From: Pseudomonadota bacterium
Lineage (GTDB): Bacteria; Pseudomonadota; Alphaproteobacteria; Reyranellales; Reyranellaceae
Reading direction: 5' to 3'
DNA length: 64,000 bases
Assembly (NCBI GenBank): GCA_018242505.1
Contig: JAFEBU010000075.1
Span: 53,929 to 117,928, forward strand
Part shown: piece after piece, positions 52,561 through 61,437 of the stretch
How positions within the stretch are numbered: position 1 is the first letter of the stretch
Layout of the letters: each line of letters starts with the position of its first letter
Program-made: the position numbers and the translations under genes
Notes under the pieces: model-generated
Seen by the model: the letters and a program-made list of their open reading frames with translations, nothing else
The model's database searches: none
Told to the model about the DNA's origin: nothing

Positions 52561-53655
52561 TCATGCCGCCTTGGCCTGTTCGGGATAGAGCGAAAGGAGG
52601 CCCGCGTCGCTGGCGGGACAGACGCCGCGCTCGGTGATCAGGGCGGTGACGAGGCGGGCCGGTGTGACGTCGAAGGCCGGATTCGCCGCCGGGCTGCCCG
52701 CGGGCAGGATGTCGACGCTCACGACCTCGCCATTCCCGCCGCGCCCGAAGATGCGCGACAGCTCGGCGGCGTTGCGCTCCTCGATCGGGATGTCGCGATG
52801 GCCGTCCTCGATCGTCCAGTCGATGCTGGGATAGGGCAGGCCGACATAGAATGGCACGCTGTTGTCGTGGGCCGCCAGCGCCTTGAGATAGGTGCCGATC
52901 TTGTTGCAGACGTCGCCGCGCCGCGTCGTGCGGTCGGTGCCGACGATGCAGAAGTCGACCTTGCCCTGCTGCATCAGGTGGCCGCCGGCATTGTCGGCGA
53001 TCACGGTGTGCGGCACGCCGTGCTTGCCGAGTTCCCACGCCGTCAGGCTGGCGCCCTGGTTGCGCGGCCGGGTCTCGTCGACCCAGACGTGGATCGGAAT
53101 GCCCGAATCGTGCGCCTGGTAGATCGGCGCCAGCGCCGTGCCCCAGTCGACGGTCGCAAGCCAGCCGGCATTGCAATGGGTGAGCGCATTCAGCCGCCCG
53201 CTGCGCGGCGTGAGGCGCCTGATCTCGGCCAGGCCGTGCTCGCCGATGCGCCGGCAGATCTCGACATCCTCGTCGCAGATCTCCGCGGCGCGGCGATAGG
53301 CCGATTCGCGCCGATCGGCCGGCGGCACGGCCGAGAGCCGCATGCGCAGGTCGTCGAGCGCCCAGCGGAGATTGACCGCCGTCGGCCGCGACGCCAGCAG
53401 GACCTCGTAGGTACGGGCGAGAGCCGGGTCGGAGGGATCGGCCGCCATGGCGAGTGCGACGCCATAGGCCGCCGTGGCGCCGATCAGCGGCGCGCCGCGT
53501 ACGATCATGGTGCGGATGGCGCGTTCGGCATCCTCCATCGAGCGAAGATCGCGAACCACGAAGCGATGCGGCAGCAGCGTCTGGTCGATCACCTGCACGG
53601 TCGCGCCGTCGGCGCCGAGCCAGATGGTGCGATAGGGCTTGCCGTCGACCTTCAT
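52561..53655 (-). CDS. mtnA: S-methyl-5-thioribose-1-phosphate isomerase
   Basis: A 364-residue MtnA, the usual length. Landmarks are RGAPLIGATAAYGVALA near 55, HCNAGWLATVDWGTALAPI near 158, the catalytic Cys in HCNAG, VDETRPRNQGA near 190, and VGTDRTTRRGDVCNKIGTY with the catalytic Asp near 238. It isomerises methylthioribose-1-phosphate to methylthioribulose-1-phosphate in methionine salvage. It overlaps the upstream mtnK gene by four bases. Confidence 0.95.
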   Translation of the reverse strand: MKVDGKPYRTIWLGADGATVQVIDQTLLPHRFVVRDLRSMEDAERAIRTMIVRGAPLIGATAAYGVALAMAADPSDPALARTYEVLLASRPTAVNLRWALDDLRMRLSAVPPADRRESAYRRAAEICDEDVEICRRIGEHGLAEIRRLTPRSGRLNALTHCNAGWLATVDWGTALAPIYQAHDSGIPIHVWVDETRPRNQGASLTAWELGKHGVPHTVIADNAGGHLMQQGKVDFCIVGTDRTTRRGDVCNKIGTYLKALAAHDNSVPFYVGLPYPSIDWTIEDGHRDIPIEERNAAELSRIFGRGGNGEVVSVDILPAGSPAANPAFDVTPARLVTALITERGVCPASDAGLLSLYPEQAKAA

Positions 53656-54941
53656 GCCGGCACCTTCGCCGGCTCGCGCTGCACGGCGCGCGCGGTGTCG
53701 TTGACGGCCTTGATATCGGTGAAGCCCGCGCCGTCGACCATCAGGGCGCGTGCGAGGCGGAGCGCCCGCGTCTCGCAGGCGGCGCGCCGATCGGGATCGG
53801 CGATGCTCTCCATGTCCTCGACATGCGCGAGCCCCAGGATGCGGCGTGTCATCTTGCAGCCGCCGAAACCCAGCGAATCGACGAACAGGCGGCGCATGTA
53901 GGCTTCCTGCGCCGATGTGAAAGCGGCCTGCTCGGGACCGGCGGCGAACAGTGCCGGCATGAAGGTGTCGCCGGCATGGGCCTTGGTCCAGAGCGCGCGG
54001 AAGCGCTGGTCGAACAGGGTCCAGACGGCCTCGATCGTCTGCAGGATCCAGTTGCGATAGCCGTCACGATCGCCGGGCGTCGCCTCGTGTCCGCTCTGCG
54101 AGAAATAGGCGAGGTAGAGATTGCCGATCAATGCGCCGACATCGAAGCCTATGGGACCGTAGAAGGCGAACTCGGGATCGATGGCGCGGGTCTCGTCCGC
54201 GGTCACCATGATCGAGCCGGAATGAAGGTCGCCGTGGATCAGCGCCTGCGCCTCGCCCAGGAACTTGAGCTTGAATTCCTGGGCAGCGCGCTTCCACGGG
54301 CCGTCGGTGCGGACGGCGACGGCGGTGGCGTCGAGCTGCGGGCTGGTCCAGCGATTGCCGTCGGCGACCCGCCAGGGATCGGTGAAGACGAGATCCTCGG
54401 TGATGCGGCAGAGCTCGATATTGTCGCAGAAGACGGCCATCTGCTTCTTCTTCGCGGCCGCGGGCTGGCCGAGATCGGAGGTCGAGAACAGCGTCTCGGC
54501 CATGAAGGTCGCCATGTGATCGGCGAGCCTGGGGTAGACGATGCCGCGGATCAGGCCCTTGCGCAGGATGATATGCGGGCTGAGGTAGGCCATCACCGTG
54601 AGCGCCAGCGTGTCGTCGAAATGGAACACCTCGGGCACGTGCTGCGGCACCACCCTGGCCTGCGTGACCAGCGCCTGATGCTCGAAGAAGGCGCGCCGCA
54701 GCGGCAGCGGCCAGCTCTCGCCGACCAGCCGCAGATAGGGCAGGGCCTGCTTCAGCACGATGCCGCCCGTCGGACCCTCGGCCACGAAGATGAAGTTGAG
54801 GTTGCCGTCGCCGACTTCGCGGATCTTCCATTCTGCGGCTCTGCCGCCGAGCCGGGCGGCAACCGTCGGAATGCCGGCCAGATAGGCCGGTATATCGGCC
54901 TCCTTGAGCGCCCGATAGCCGGGCGGAACGTCGAATGCCAT
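53652..54941 (-). CDS. mtnK: 5-methylthioribose kinase
   Basis: A 429-residue MtnK. The nucleotide loop region VGDGNLNFIF near 49-58, HGDLHSGSIMV around residue 210-220 (catalytic Asp) and the DPEFAFYGP metal motif are diagnostic. It phosphorylates methylthioribose. The ATG at 54941 is chosen; an open frame continues to 55028, overlapping the divergent DUF1697 gene. mtnK and mtnA overlap by ATGA. A nucleosidase or phosphorylase and the later salvage genes are not in the window. Confidence 0.93.
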   Translation of the reverse strand: MAFDVPPGYRALKEADIPAYLAGIPTVAARLGGRAAEWKIREVGDGNLNFIFVAEGPTGGIVLKQALPYLRLVGESWPLPLRRAFFEHQALVTQARVVPQHVPEVFHFDDTLALTVMAYLSPHIILRKGLIRGIVYPRLADHMATFMAETLFSTSDLGQPAAAKKKQMAVFCDNIELCRITEDLVFTDPWRVADGNRWTSPQLDATAVAVRTDGPWKRAAQEFKLKFLGEAQALIHGDLHSGSIMVTADETRAIDPEFAFYGPIGFDVGALIGNLYLAYFSQSGHEATPGDRDGYRNWILQTIEAVWTLFDQRFRALWTKAHAGDTFMPALFAAGPEQAAFTSAQEAYMRRLFVDSLGFGGCKMTRRILGLAHVEDMESIADPDRRAACETRALRLARALMVDGAGFTDIKAVNDTARAVQREPAKVPA

Positions 54942-55008
54942 GACGCCCGGAAATTCGGACCTCACGGCCCGGAAATCAAGGAATATGCGACCTGCGCGAT
55001 ATTGGTCT

Positions 55009-55548
55009 ATGACCTGTCCCGTGACCATCTATGTCGCTTTGCTGCGCGCCGTTAACGTCGGAGGCACGGGCAACCTCCCAATGGACGAGCTGAAGACCAT
55101 TTGCCGGTCGGCAGGCTTCACCGCGATCGAGACCTATATCGCGAGCGGCAATATCGTCTTCGAATGCGATGCTCCGGCGGCTCGGATAAAGGCCGAGCTC
55201 GAGAAGCGGCTGCAGAAGAAGATGGGAAAACCCGTCGGTGTTGCGCTGCGGACAGGAGCCGAACTGTCCGCCGTCCTGAAGGCCAATCCCTTTCCCGGCG
55301 CTCCACCGAACTACACCGTTGCCGTCTTTCTCGACGGAAAGCCTCCCGCGGATGCGCTCGATCATGCCGCCGGCGTTGTCGACGAGGAGATGCGGCTTGG
55401 CCGGCGCGAGATCTACGTCCACTACCCGAAGGGTCAGGGCCGGTCCAAGCTGCGGATTCCGGCGGCCAGGAACGGCACGGCGCGCAACATGAATACGGTC
55501 GCGGCGCTGGTCGAGAAGGCATCGAAACGGAAACCGCGGCCGAGATGA
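55009..55548 (+). CDS. DUF1697 family protein
   Basis: A 179-residue DUF1697 protein. Typical start YVALLRAVNVGGTGNLPM, then YIASGNIVFE near 45, and a C-terminal KLRIPAARNGTARNMNT. The family is widespread, small and of unknown function. A GTG at 55021 is an alternative start. It ends immediately before the convergent transketolase-like gene with no gap. It is divergent from mtnK. Confidence 0.88.
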   Translation: MTCPVTIYVALLRAVNVGGTGNLPMDELKTICRSAGFTAIETYIASGNIVFECDAPAARIKAELEKRLQKKMGKPVGVALRTGAELSAVLKANPFPGAPPNYTVAVFLDGKPPADALDHAAGVVDEEMRLGRREIYVHYPKGQGRSKLRIPAARNGTARNMNTVAALVEKASKRKPRPR

Positions 55549-57891
55549 TCAGGAGATGGCGCGCGCCACCGCGTCGATGATGGCCGCCGCGTCGAGCTTG
55601 TAGGTGCGGTAGAGATCGGGGATATCGCCCGACTGGCCGAAGGTTTCGATGCCGAGCGGCACGACGCGCTGGCCGCGCACGGAGCCCAGCCAGGACAGCG
55701 CCAGCGGATGGCCGTCGAGCACGGTCACGAGTCGCGCGTCCCGCGACAGGGGCGCCAGCAGGCGTTCGATCGGACTCGGCTGGCGATCGACGATCCCCGC
55801 CGTGCGGCCGCGCTGGCGCTGGGCGGCAAGCCAGTCGCCATGCAGGCGGTCGGGCGAGGTGAGCACCAGAAGGCCGGCGCCGGCAAAGTCGCGCACGATG
55901 CTCTCGTGCGCCGCGATCGCTTCAGGCGTGACGGCGCCCAGGGCGACGATGGCCACGTCGGCCTCGGCCCCGGGCCGCGCATGCCAGTAGCCGCCCGACA
56001 CGATGTCGGCCTGCTGCTCGGCCGACAGCGTCCGTTCGGGCTGCGGCAGGCTGCGGGTCGAGAGCCGCAGATAGATCGACGAGCCCTTGGGCTGTTGCAT
56101 GTGCTCGAGGCCAAAGCGCATCAGCACGGCGAGCTCGTCGACGAACGCGGGCTCGTAGGACAGGAGGCCCGGCTGGCCGATGCCGATCAGCGGCGTGTGT
56201 ATGCTCTGATGGGCGCCGCCCTCGGGCGCCAGCGTCACGCCCGACGGCGTCGCCACCACCATGAAACGCGCATCCTGGTAGCAGGCGTAGTTCAGCGCAT
56301 CGAGGCCGCGGGCGATGAACGGATCGTAGAGCGTGCCGATCGGCAGCAGGCGCGTGTCGAACAACTGGTGGCTGAGGCCGAGCGCCGCCAGCTGGATGAA
56401 GAGGTTGTTCTCGGCAATGCCGAGCTCGATGTGCTGGCCGCGCGGCGTCTTGCGCCAGAGCTGGGCCGAGACGACCTTGAGCTCGCGGAACACGTCCTCC
56501 GCCTCGGTGTGGCCGAACAGGCCGCGCCGGTTGATCCAGGCGCCGAGATTGGTCGAGACGGAGACGTCGGGCGAGGTCGTCACGATGCGACGCGCAAGCT
56601 CGCTGTCCTCGGCCGCGATCGCATTCAGGATCTTGCCGAAGCCTTCCTGGGTGCTGGCCTTCCGGTCGCTCGGCCGGGGCAAAGCCGGCGGTATGGCAAC
56701 GATGGGCGCTTCGGTCCGCCGCCGCCCTTCGGCATTGAAAGGCGCCTCGGCGACGAAGGCCTCGAGTTCGACCGGCGAAGCGGAAAGGCCGGCGAACTTC
56801 TGCCATTCCTGGCCGTCCTCGATACCCATGCCCTTCTTGAAGCTGGCCATCTGGTCGAGCGTCATGAGGCCGGAGTGATTGTCCTTGTGGCCGGCGAAGG
56901 GCAGGCCCTGGCCCTTGATCGTATAGGCGATGAAGCAGGTCGGCCGATCGTCGTCGACGCCCTCGAAGGCATCGAGCACGGCCTGCATGTCGTGGCCGGC
57001 GAGGTTGGTCATCAGCCGATGCAGGGCCTGGTCGTCATGCTGCTCGAGGATGCGGCGGACGCCGGGATATTGGTTGAGGTCGCGCGTCAGCGCCTCGCGC
57101 CAACCCGCGCCGCCCTTGAACACCAGCGCCGAGTAGAGCGAGTTGGGGCAGGCGTCGATCCATTGCCGCAGCTGCTCGCCGTCGGGCTGGGCGAAGGCGG
57201 CTTCCAGGAGCTTGCCGTATTTCAACGTGACGACGCGCCAGCCCACCAGCTCGAACATCTCGCCGATACGGCCGAACAGGCGGTCGTTCACCACGCCGTC
57301 GAGGCTCTGGCGGTTGTAGTCGATCACCCACCAGAGATTGCGCACGTCGTGCTTCCAGCCTTCGAGCAGCGCCTCGAAGACGTTGCCTTCGTCGAGCTCC
57401 GCATCGCCGACCAGCGCCACCATGCGGCCGGGCCGGCGCTCGGCCGGCGCCAGCTTCTTCAGCCGCACATAGTCCTGCACGATCGAGGAGAAGAGCGTCA
57501 TGGCGACGCCCAATCCCACCGAGCCGGTCGAGAAATCGACGTCGTCCGCATCCTTGGTGCGCGACGGGTAGGACTGCGCGCCGCCCAGGCCGCGGAAGTG
57601 CTCGAGCTTGTCCTGGGTCTGGTGGCCGAACAGGTACTGGATGGCGTGGAACACCGGCGAGGCGTGCGGCTTTACCGCCACGCGATCCTCGGGCTTCAGC
57701 ACCGCGAAATAAAGCGCGGTCATCACGGTGGCGAGCGAGGCGCAGGAGGCCTGGTGGCCGCCGACCTTCAGCCCGTCGCGGTTGGGCCTGATGTGATTGG
57801 CGTGGTGAATGGTCCAGGCGGACAGCCACAGGACCTTGCGCTCCAGCTCGCGCAGAAACGTCAGGCGCTGGACGGGGGCCATCGAGGTCAT
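55549..57891 (-). CDS. Transketolase-like 2-oxoacid dehydrogenase E1 (AceE/MdeB-type)
   Basis: A 780-residue thiamine-diphosphate enzyme of the homodimeric E1 type. The ThDP motif GDAELDEGNVFEAL near 165 (GDG-like) and NLWWVIDYNRQS follow it; the second half holds ELGIAENNLF near 455. It resembles pyruvate dehydrogenase E1 AceE (887 residues) and MdeB, the 2-oxobutyrate dehydrogenase of methionine breakdown. GGAGGG precedes the ATG. The divergent Lrp gene starts 103 bp away, as with mdeB/mdeR. No E2/E3 genes are adjacent. Confidence 0.82.
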   Translation of the reverse strand: MTSMAPVQRLTFLRELERKVLWLSAWTIHHANHIRPNRDGLKVGGHQASCASLATVMTALYFAVLKPEDRVAVKPHASPVFHAIQYLFGHQTQDKLEHFRGLGGAQSYPSRTKDADDVDFSTGSVGLGVAMTLFSSIVQDYVRLKKLAPAERRPGRMVALVGDAELDEGNVFEALLEGWKHDVRNLWWVIDYNRQSLDGVVNDRLFGRIGEMFELVGWRVVTLKYGKLLEAAFAQPDGEQLRQWIDACPNSLYSALVFKGGAGWREALTRDLNQYPGVRRILEQHDDQALHRLMTNLAGHDMQAVLDAFEGVDDDRPTCFIAYTIKGQGLPFAGHKDNHSGLMTLDQMASFKKGMGIEDGQEWQKFAGLSASPVELEAFVAEAPFNAEGRRRTEAPIVAIPPALPRPSDRKASTQEGFGKILNAIAAEDSELARRIVTTSPDVSVSTNLGAWINRRGLFGHTEAEDVFRELKVVSAQLWRKTPRGQHIELGIAENNLFIQLAALGLSHQLFDTRLLPIGTLYDPFIARGLDALNYACYQDARFMVVATPSGVTLAPEGGAHQSIHTPLIGIGQPGLLSYEPAFVDELAVLMRFGLEHMQQPKGSSIYLRLSTRSLPQPERTLSAEQQADIVSGGYWHARPGAEADVAIVALGAVTPEAIAAHESIVRDFAGAGLLVLTSPDRLHGDWLAAQRQRGRTAGIVDRQPSPIERLLAPLSRDARLVTVLDGHPLALSWLGSVRGQRVVPLGIETFGQSGDIPDLYRTYKLDAAAIIDAVARAIS

Positions 57892-57973
57892 ATCGCCCTC
57901 CGGGATACGCCCGGTCCGGGGGAATATCCTTGCGTTTGGACCTGTTTCGCCGCTGTATAGGGTAAAATTGCGC

Positions 57974-57990
57974 CAAATCTGGGAAATTTG
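57974..57990. promoter_or_regulatory. CAAAT/ATTTG dyad, Lrp-type operator candidate
   Basis: CAAAT (57974-57978) and ATTTG (57986-57990) with an AT-rich core sit just before the Lrp start (57995), in the gap shared with the transketolase-like gene. An outer AAATT/AAATTT pair overlaps it. Lrp-family proteins favour such AT-rich dyads. Confidence 0.45.
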
Positions 57991-57994
57991 AGCA

Positions 57995-58456
57995 ATGATC
58001 TCCCTCGATGCCATCGATCGCCGCATTCTGGAGCGGCTGCAGCAGGAGGGCCGGCTCAGCAACGCCGAGCTGGCCGACAAGGTGGGGCTCTCCTCCTCGC
58101 CCTGCTGGCGGCGCGTCAAGGCGCTGGAGGAAGCCGGCGTGATCCGGGGCTACGCGGCCCTGCTGGACGCCAGGACGGTGGGCCTCTCGGTCAACGTCTT
58201 CATGAGCGTCTCGCTCTCCACCCAGAATGAGAAGTCGCTGAAGGAATTCGAACGCGCCGCGGCGGCGCGGCCGGAGGTGATGGAGTGCTACCTGATGACC
58301 GGCGACAGCGACTACCTGCTGCGCGTCGTCGTGCCCGACCTCGAAGCCTACGAGCGCTTCGTCATGGATTTCACCAAGATCCCCGGCATCGCCCAGATCA
58401 GGAGCTCGTTCGCGTTGCGTCCGGTGAAGCAGGGAACGGCCTTGCCGCTCGGCTGA
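57995..58456 (+). CDS. Lrp/AsnC family regulator (MdeR-like)
   Basis: A 153-residue Lrp/AsnC protein, the usual size. Helix-turn-helix AELADKVGLSSSPCWRRVKAL near 24-44, RAM domain with TGDSDYLLRVVVPD near 101-114. It is divergent from the transketolase-like gene and likely controls it, sensing an amino acid, as MdeR does for methionine in pseudomonads. It lacks a clear ribosome-binding site and begins right after the dyad at 57974, suggesting autoregulation. Confidence 0.92.
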   Translation: MISLDAIDRRILERLQQEGRLSNAELADKVGLSSSPCWRRVKALEEAGVIRGYAALLDARTVGLSVNVFMSVSLSTQNEKSLKEFERAAAARPEVMECYLMTGDSDYLLRVVVPDLEAYERFVMDFTKIPGIAQIRSSFALRPVKQGTALPLG

Positions 58457-58545
58457 CGTACCCGGTCGACATAGTCGGCATAGTCGGCTGACATACAAGA
58501 AGCGTTCTCTTTGATAAACTCCCGCGCGCTGGGAGGAACAGCGCC

Positions 58546-59286
58546 ATGTCGACCCCGATCGTCTTCGATCCTGCCATCGGCCGCGACTTCGTGAAATATG
58601 CGCGGCTGCTGGCCGGGCGCGGCTACGTCCACAACACGCTGGGCAACATCGTGATGCGGGTCGCCCATCCGGATCATCCGCACGGCCTCGCCTACACCAA
58701 GCATGCCGAGGTCTCGCTCGAGGAGATGGAGGCGGAGAACATCGTCGTCACCGACATCCCGACCAGCCGGATCCTGTGGGGCGGGCGCATGACCTCGGTC
58801 GGCCACAATCTCAGCCGCGAGATCCTGCGGCTGCGGCCGGACATCGGCGCCACCATCCATGTGCATGACGACGCCACGATCGCGCTCCTGGGAGCGTCGG
58901 GCGCAGCCAATGCACCCGAGTTCAAGGTGCTGTCCCTCGATCCGCCGTTCGTGCTCGGCAAGCCCGTGCACTTCGTCCCCGCCCATATCGATGTCGAGGC
59001 CGATGTGAGCTCGGTCGCGGGCTTCATCCAGGGCACCAATTCGGTGGTGCTGGTCGGCCACGGCATCACGACGCTGGGCCGCTCGCTGTCGGAGGCCTAC
59101 CATCGCCTCAACACCCTCACCGCCGAGATCCGCCGCTGCATCGTCGCCGAGCAGGTCGCCGCCCTCAAGGGAACGCGGCCAGCCTACCGCTCCCAGCGCG
59201 AGATCGAGGAGATGTACCGCTTCGCCGAGCGCATCATCTATCCGACCCGGCCCGATAACGTAATGCGGGACGAGGCCGCGCAGTAG
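58546..59286 (+). CDS. Class II aldolase/adducin family protein
   Basis: A 246-residue class II aldolase/adducin fold. Metal His residues are in HVHDDA near 105 and the later GHGITTLG; the N-terminal NTLGNIVMRV resembles the phosphate-binding loop. Family members cleave sugar-1-phosphates (fuculose, rhamnulose), dehydrate methylthioribulose-1-phosphate (MtnB) or split it (Ald2 of the DHAP shunt). The mtnAK genes 3.6 kb away make the last two possible, but the phosphate-binding residues are not clearly conserved. GGGAGGAA precedes the ATG. Confidence 0.82.
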   Translation: MSTPIVFDPAIGRDFVKYARLLAGRGYVHNTLGNIVMRVAHPDHPHGLAYTKHAEVSLEEMEAENIVVTDIPTSRILWGGRMTSVGHNLSREILRLRPDIGATIHVHDDATIALLGASGAANAPEFKVLSLDPPFVLGKPVHFVPAHIDVEADVSSVAGFIQGTNSVVLVGHGITTLGRSLSEAYHRLNTLTAEIRRCIVAEQVAALKGTRPAYRSQREIEEMYRFAERIIYPTRPDNVMRDEAAQ

Positions 59287-59413
59287 CGTTGCCGGTCGCA
59301 GGCCGGTCACGCGCAGCCACCACGAAAGAACACCGACCAAAGTTGGAAGCCCGGCTCACAACGGCCGCCCATCTCTGCTAGGGTCGGCGCGCTGGAGAGA
59401 CCGTGCCTATACA

Positions 59414-60451
59414 GTGCCCATGTTGACGATAGACCATCGGCCCCGGCCGCCGGTCGGCACCTTCATCCTGCTCGGCGTGGCGGGCCTGCTTTACGTGCTG
59501 ATGCTCGCCAACCTGATCGATACCGGCAGCACCGATCCGGCCGGACGCGGCCTCGATCGTGCTTTTGCCGCGCTGACCGGCCTTCTTCTCTGGATCGTGC
59601 TCGCGATCCTGCTGGTGGTCGGCGGCGTCAAGGGGTACATGCCGCTGCTGGCCGCAATGGCGGCCGCCATCCTGCTGCCGGCCTCGGCCGTCGCGGCGAT
59701 CGCGGCGGCGGAACTCTATGAGCAACAGGGCGGCTGGCCGATCCTCGTGCCGGCGCTGCTGCCGCCCATATTCGCGTTCTATGCGCTGTGGGCGCGGATG
59801 CCGCAGCTTCACAAGTCCTTCCCGGTGCCGTCGACCAGCGTCTATGCCGGGCTCGCAATCATCGTGATGACGGCCGGGCCGCTCGCCGCGAAATGGTACG
59901 CCGACTGGCCCGATCCCGTGCGCAAGGCCCGGCAGGCGGCGGAGGAGCGGGCGCGCCAGGAAGAGCAGCAGCGACAGGCCGAACAGGTGCAGGCCCGCAA
60001 GGCGGCGGCGTTTGCGCGGCTCGGTCCGCAATCGTCGCTCGCCGACTATCTTCCCTACCTGCAGGGCGAGCACGGCCATGCGGCGCTGCTGGGCATCAGG
60101 CTGGTGAAGAGCCGACAGGCCGATGCGATCAGCTTGCTGGAGCAGGGGCGGATCGGCGATCTGACCGAACTGCGGGAATTCAACGTCGAGCCGACGCCGG
60201 AGCTGTGCCAGGCCTACGGCAAGGCGCTCACGGCCGCGGCGGCCCAGGTATCGCCGCATCAGCGGTCGGACTATCTCTCCGCCGCCATGGAGCTCGAGCG
60301 GCAGCTCCCCAACATCAAATGGCTGGTGGGCACGCGGTGCGATCTCGGCGAGGCGCTGTCGCTGCTCGAGACCAATGTGCGCGCCGTGGCCGACTCGCCG
60401 CGCCTCGCTCAATTCGCCGACACGCTGGGCAAGCTGCGCACCATCCGGTGA
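59414..60451 (+). CDS. Unknown membrane protein with coiled-coil linker
   Basis: I do not recognise this 345-residue protein. The first half has four or five hydrophobic helices (about 16-34, 50-70, 75-97, 105-125 and 145-160). A charged Gln/Glu/Arg-rich helix follows (AEERARQEEQQRQAEQV, about 176-195), probably a coiled coil, then a soluble domain of about 140 residues rich in helices (ankyrin/HEAT-like length, no motif identified). GTG at 59414 or ATG at 59420 starts it; the ribosome-binding site is weak. Convergent with the PhzF gene with one base between. Confidence 0.7.
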   Translation: MPMLTIDHRPRPPVGTFILLGVAGLLYVLMLANLIDTGSTDPAGRGLDRAFAALTGLLLWIVLAILLVVGGVKGYMPLLAAMAAAILLPASAVAAIAAAELYEQQGGWPILVPALLPPIFAFYALWARMPQLHKSFPVPSTSVYAGLAIIVMTAGPLAAKWYADWPDPVRKARQAAEERARQEEQQRQAEQVQARKAAAFARLGPQSSLADYLPYLQGEHGHAALLGIRLVKSRQADAISLLEQGRIGDLTELREFNVEPTPELCQAYGKALTAAAAQVSPHQRSDYLSAAMELERQLPNIKWLVGTRCDLGEALSLLETNVRAVADSPRLAQFADTLGKLRTIR

Positions 60452-60452
60452 G

Positions 60453-61361
60453 CTACAGCTCGATCGTCCCGCGCATCATCGGCACGCAACGCCCGCCGAT
60501 ATAAGTCGCGGTCACCGTGCCGGCCTTCTTCTCGGCGCAGGCCTGCAGGAGGCTGGGCCGGCCCATGTCGAAGCCCTGGCCGATGGCGCGGGCGAGGGCG
60601 GCGATGTCCGCGCGTGCGTCGAGATGGGCCAGCAGACCGATCAACGCCACGTTGGCGCTGCCGGTCGCCGGATCCTCCGGCACGCCATAGAGCGGCGCGA
60701 ACATGCGGCTCTGGATGTCGAGATCGCCGTCCTTGGCCGGGACATAGAGGTGAATGCCGACGGCCCGCTCCATCGGCAGGTGCCGGACGAAGGCATCCGC
60801 ACGGACCTGCGCCGCAGCGAGGGCCGCCCGCGAGGCCAGCTCGACCATGACGAATCCCACGCCGCAGGAGGCGACGATCGGCCGGTGCGCGCGGGTCACG
60901 ATCTGGTCGGGCGCGAGCGAACACGCCTCCGCGACGATCTCGATCGCGATCTCGTCGCCCAGGGTCAAAGGCTGCGGCGCCGCCAGGCGGCTTGCGATCA
61001 CGGCGCCGTTGTCGCGGACGACATCGAGCGGCACGAGGCCGGCCTTTTCCTCGAACACCAGCCGGTCTCCTGCGGCCTTGCGCCCCAGGCACTCGCCGGT
61101 GCTCGCCAGCACGAAGGCGGTGCCGACATTGGGATGGCCGGCGAACGGCAGCTCGGCCTTGGGCGTGAAGATCCGCACCTCGGCGGTATGCGCCGGGTCC
61201 CCGGGCGGCAGGACGAAGGTCGTCTCGGCCAGATTGAACTCGGCGGCGATGGCCTGCATCTGCCCGTCCGACAGTCCGCGGGCGTCGGTGACCACGGCCA
61301 GCGGATTGCCGCCGAACTTGCGGTCGGTGAAGACATCGACGGTCGTGAAGGGAACCTGCAT
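60453..61361 (-). CDS. PhzF family isomerase/epimerase
   Basis: A 302-residue PhzF-fold protein. N-terminal VDVFTDRKFGGNPLAVV, catalytic Glu46 in FNLAETTFV, PFAGHPNVGTA near 74-84, and the second-half DPATGSANVAL complete the diaminopimelate-epimerase-like double fold. Members isomerise small acids, the best-known in phenazine synthesis; no phenazine genes are here. The start at 61361 is chosen by fit to the family; the frame is open upstream. Divergent from the acyl-CoA ligase (76-bp gap). Confidence 0.9.
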   Translation of the reverse strand: MQVPFTTVDVFTDRKFGGNPLAVVTDARGLSDGQMQAIAAEFNLAETTFVLPPGDPAHTAEVRIFTPKAELPFAGHPNVGTAFVLASTGECLGRKAAGDRLVFEEKAGLVPLDVVRDNGAVIASRLAAPQPLTLGDEIAIEIVAEACSLAPDQIVTRAHRPIVASCGVGFVMVELASRAALAAAQVRADAFVRHLPMERAVGIHLYVPAKDGDLDIQSRMFAPLYGVPEDPATGSANVALIGLLAHLDARADIAALARAIGQGFDMGRPSLLQACAEKKAGTVTATYIGGRCVPMMRGTIEL

Positions 61362-61437
61362 GGCCGCGGACCCTACCGACTTGCCGAAGGGCCCCCGAAC
61401 GAGATTAACTTGGGATCGGGAGGAAAAACACTCGGCC

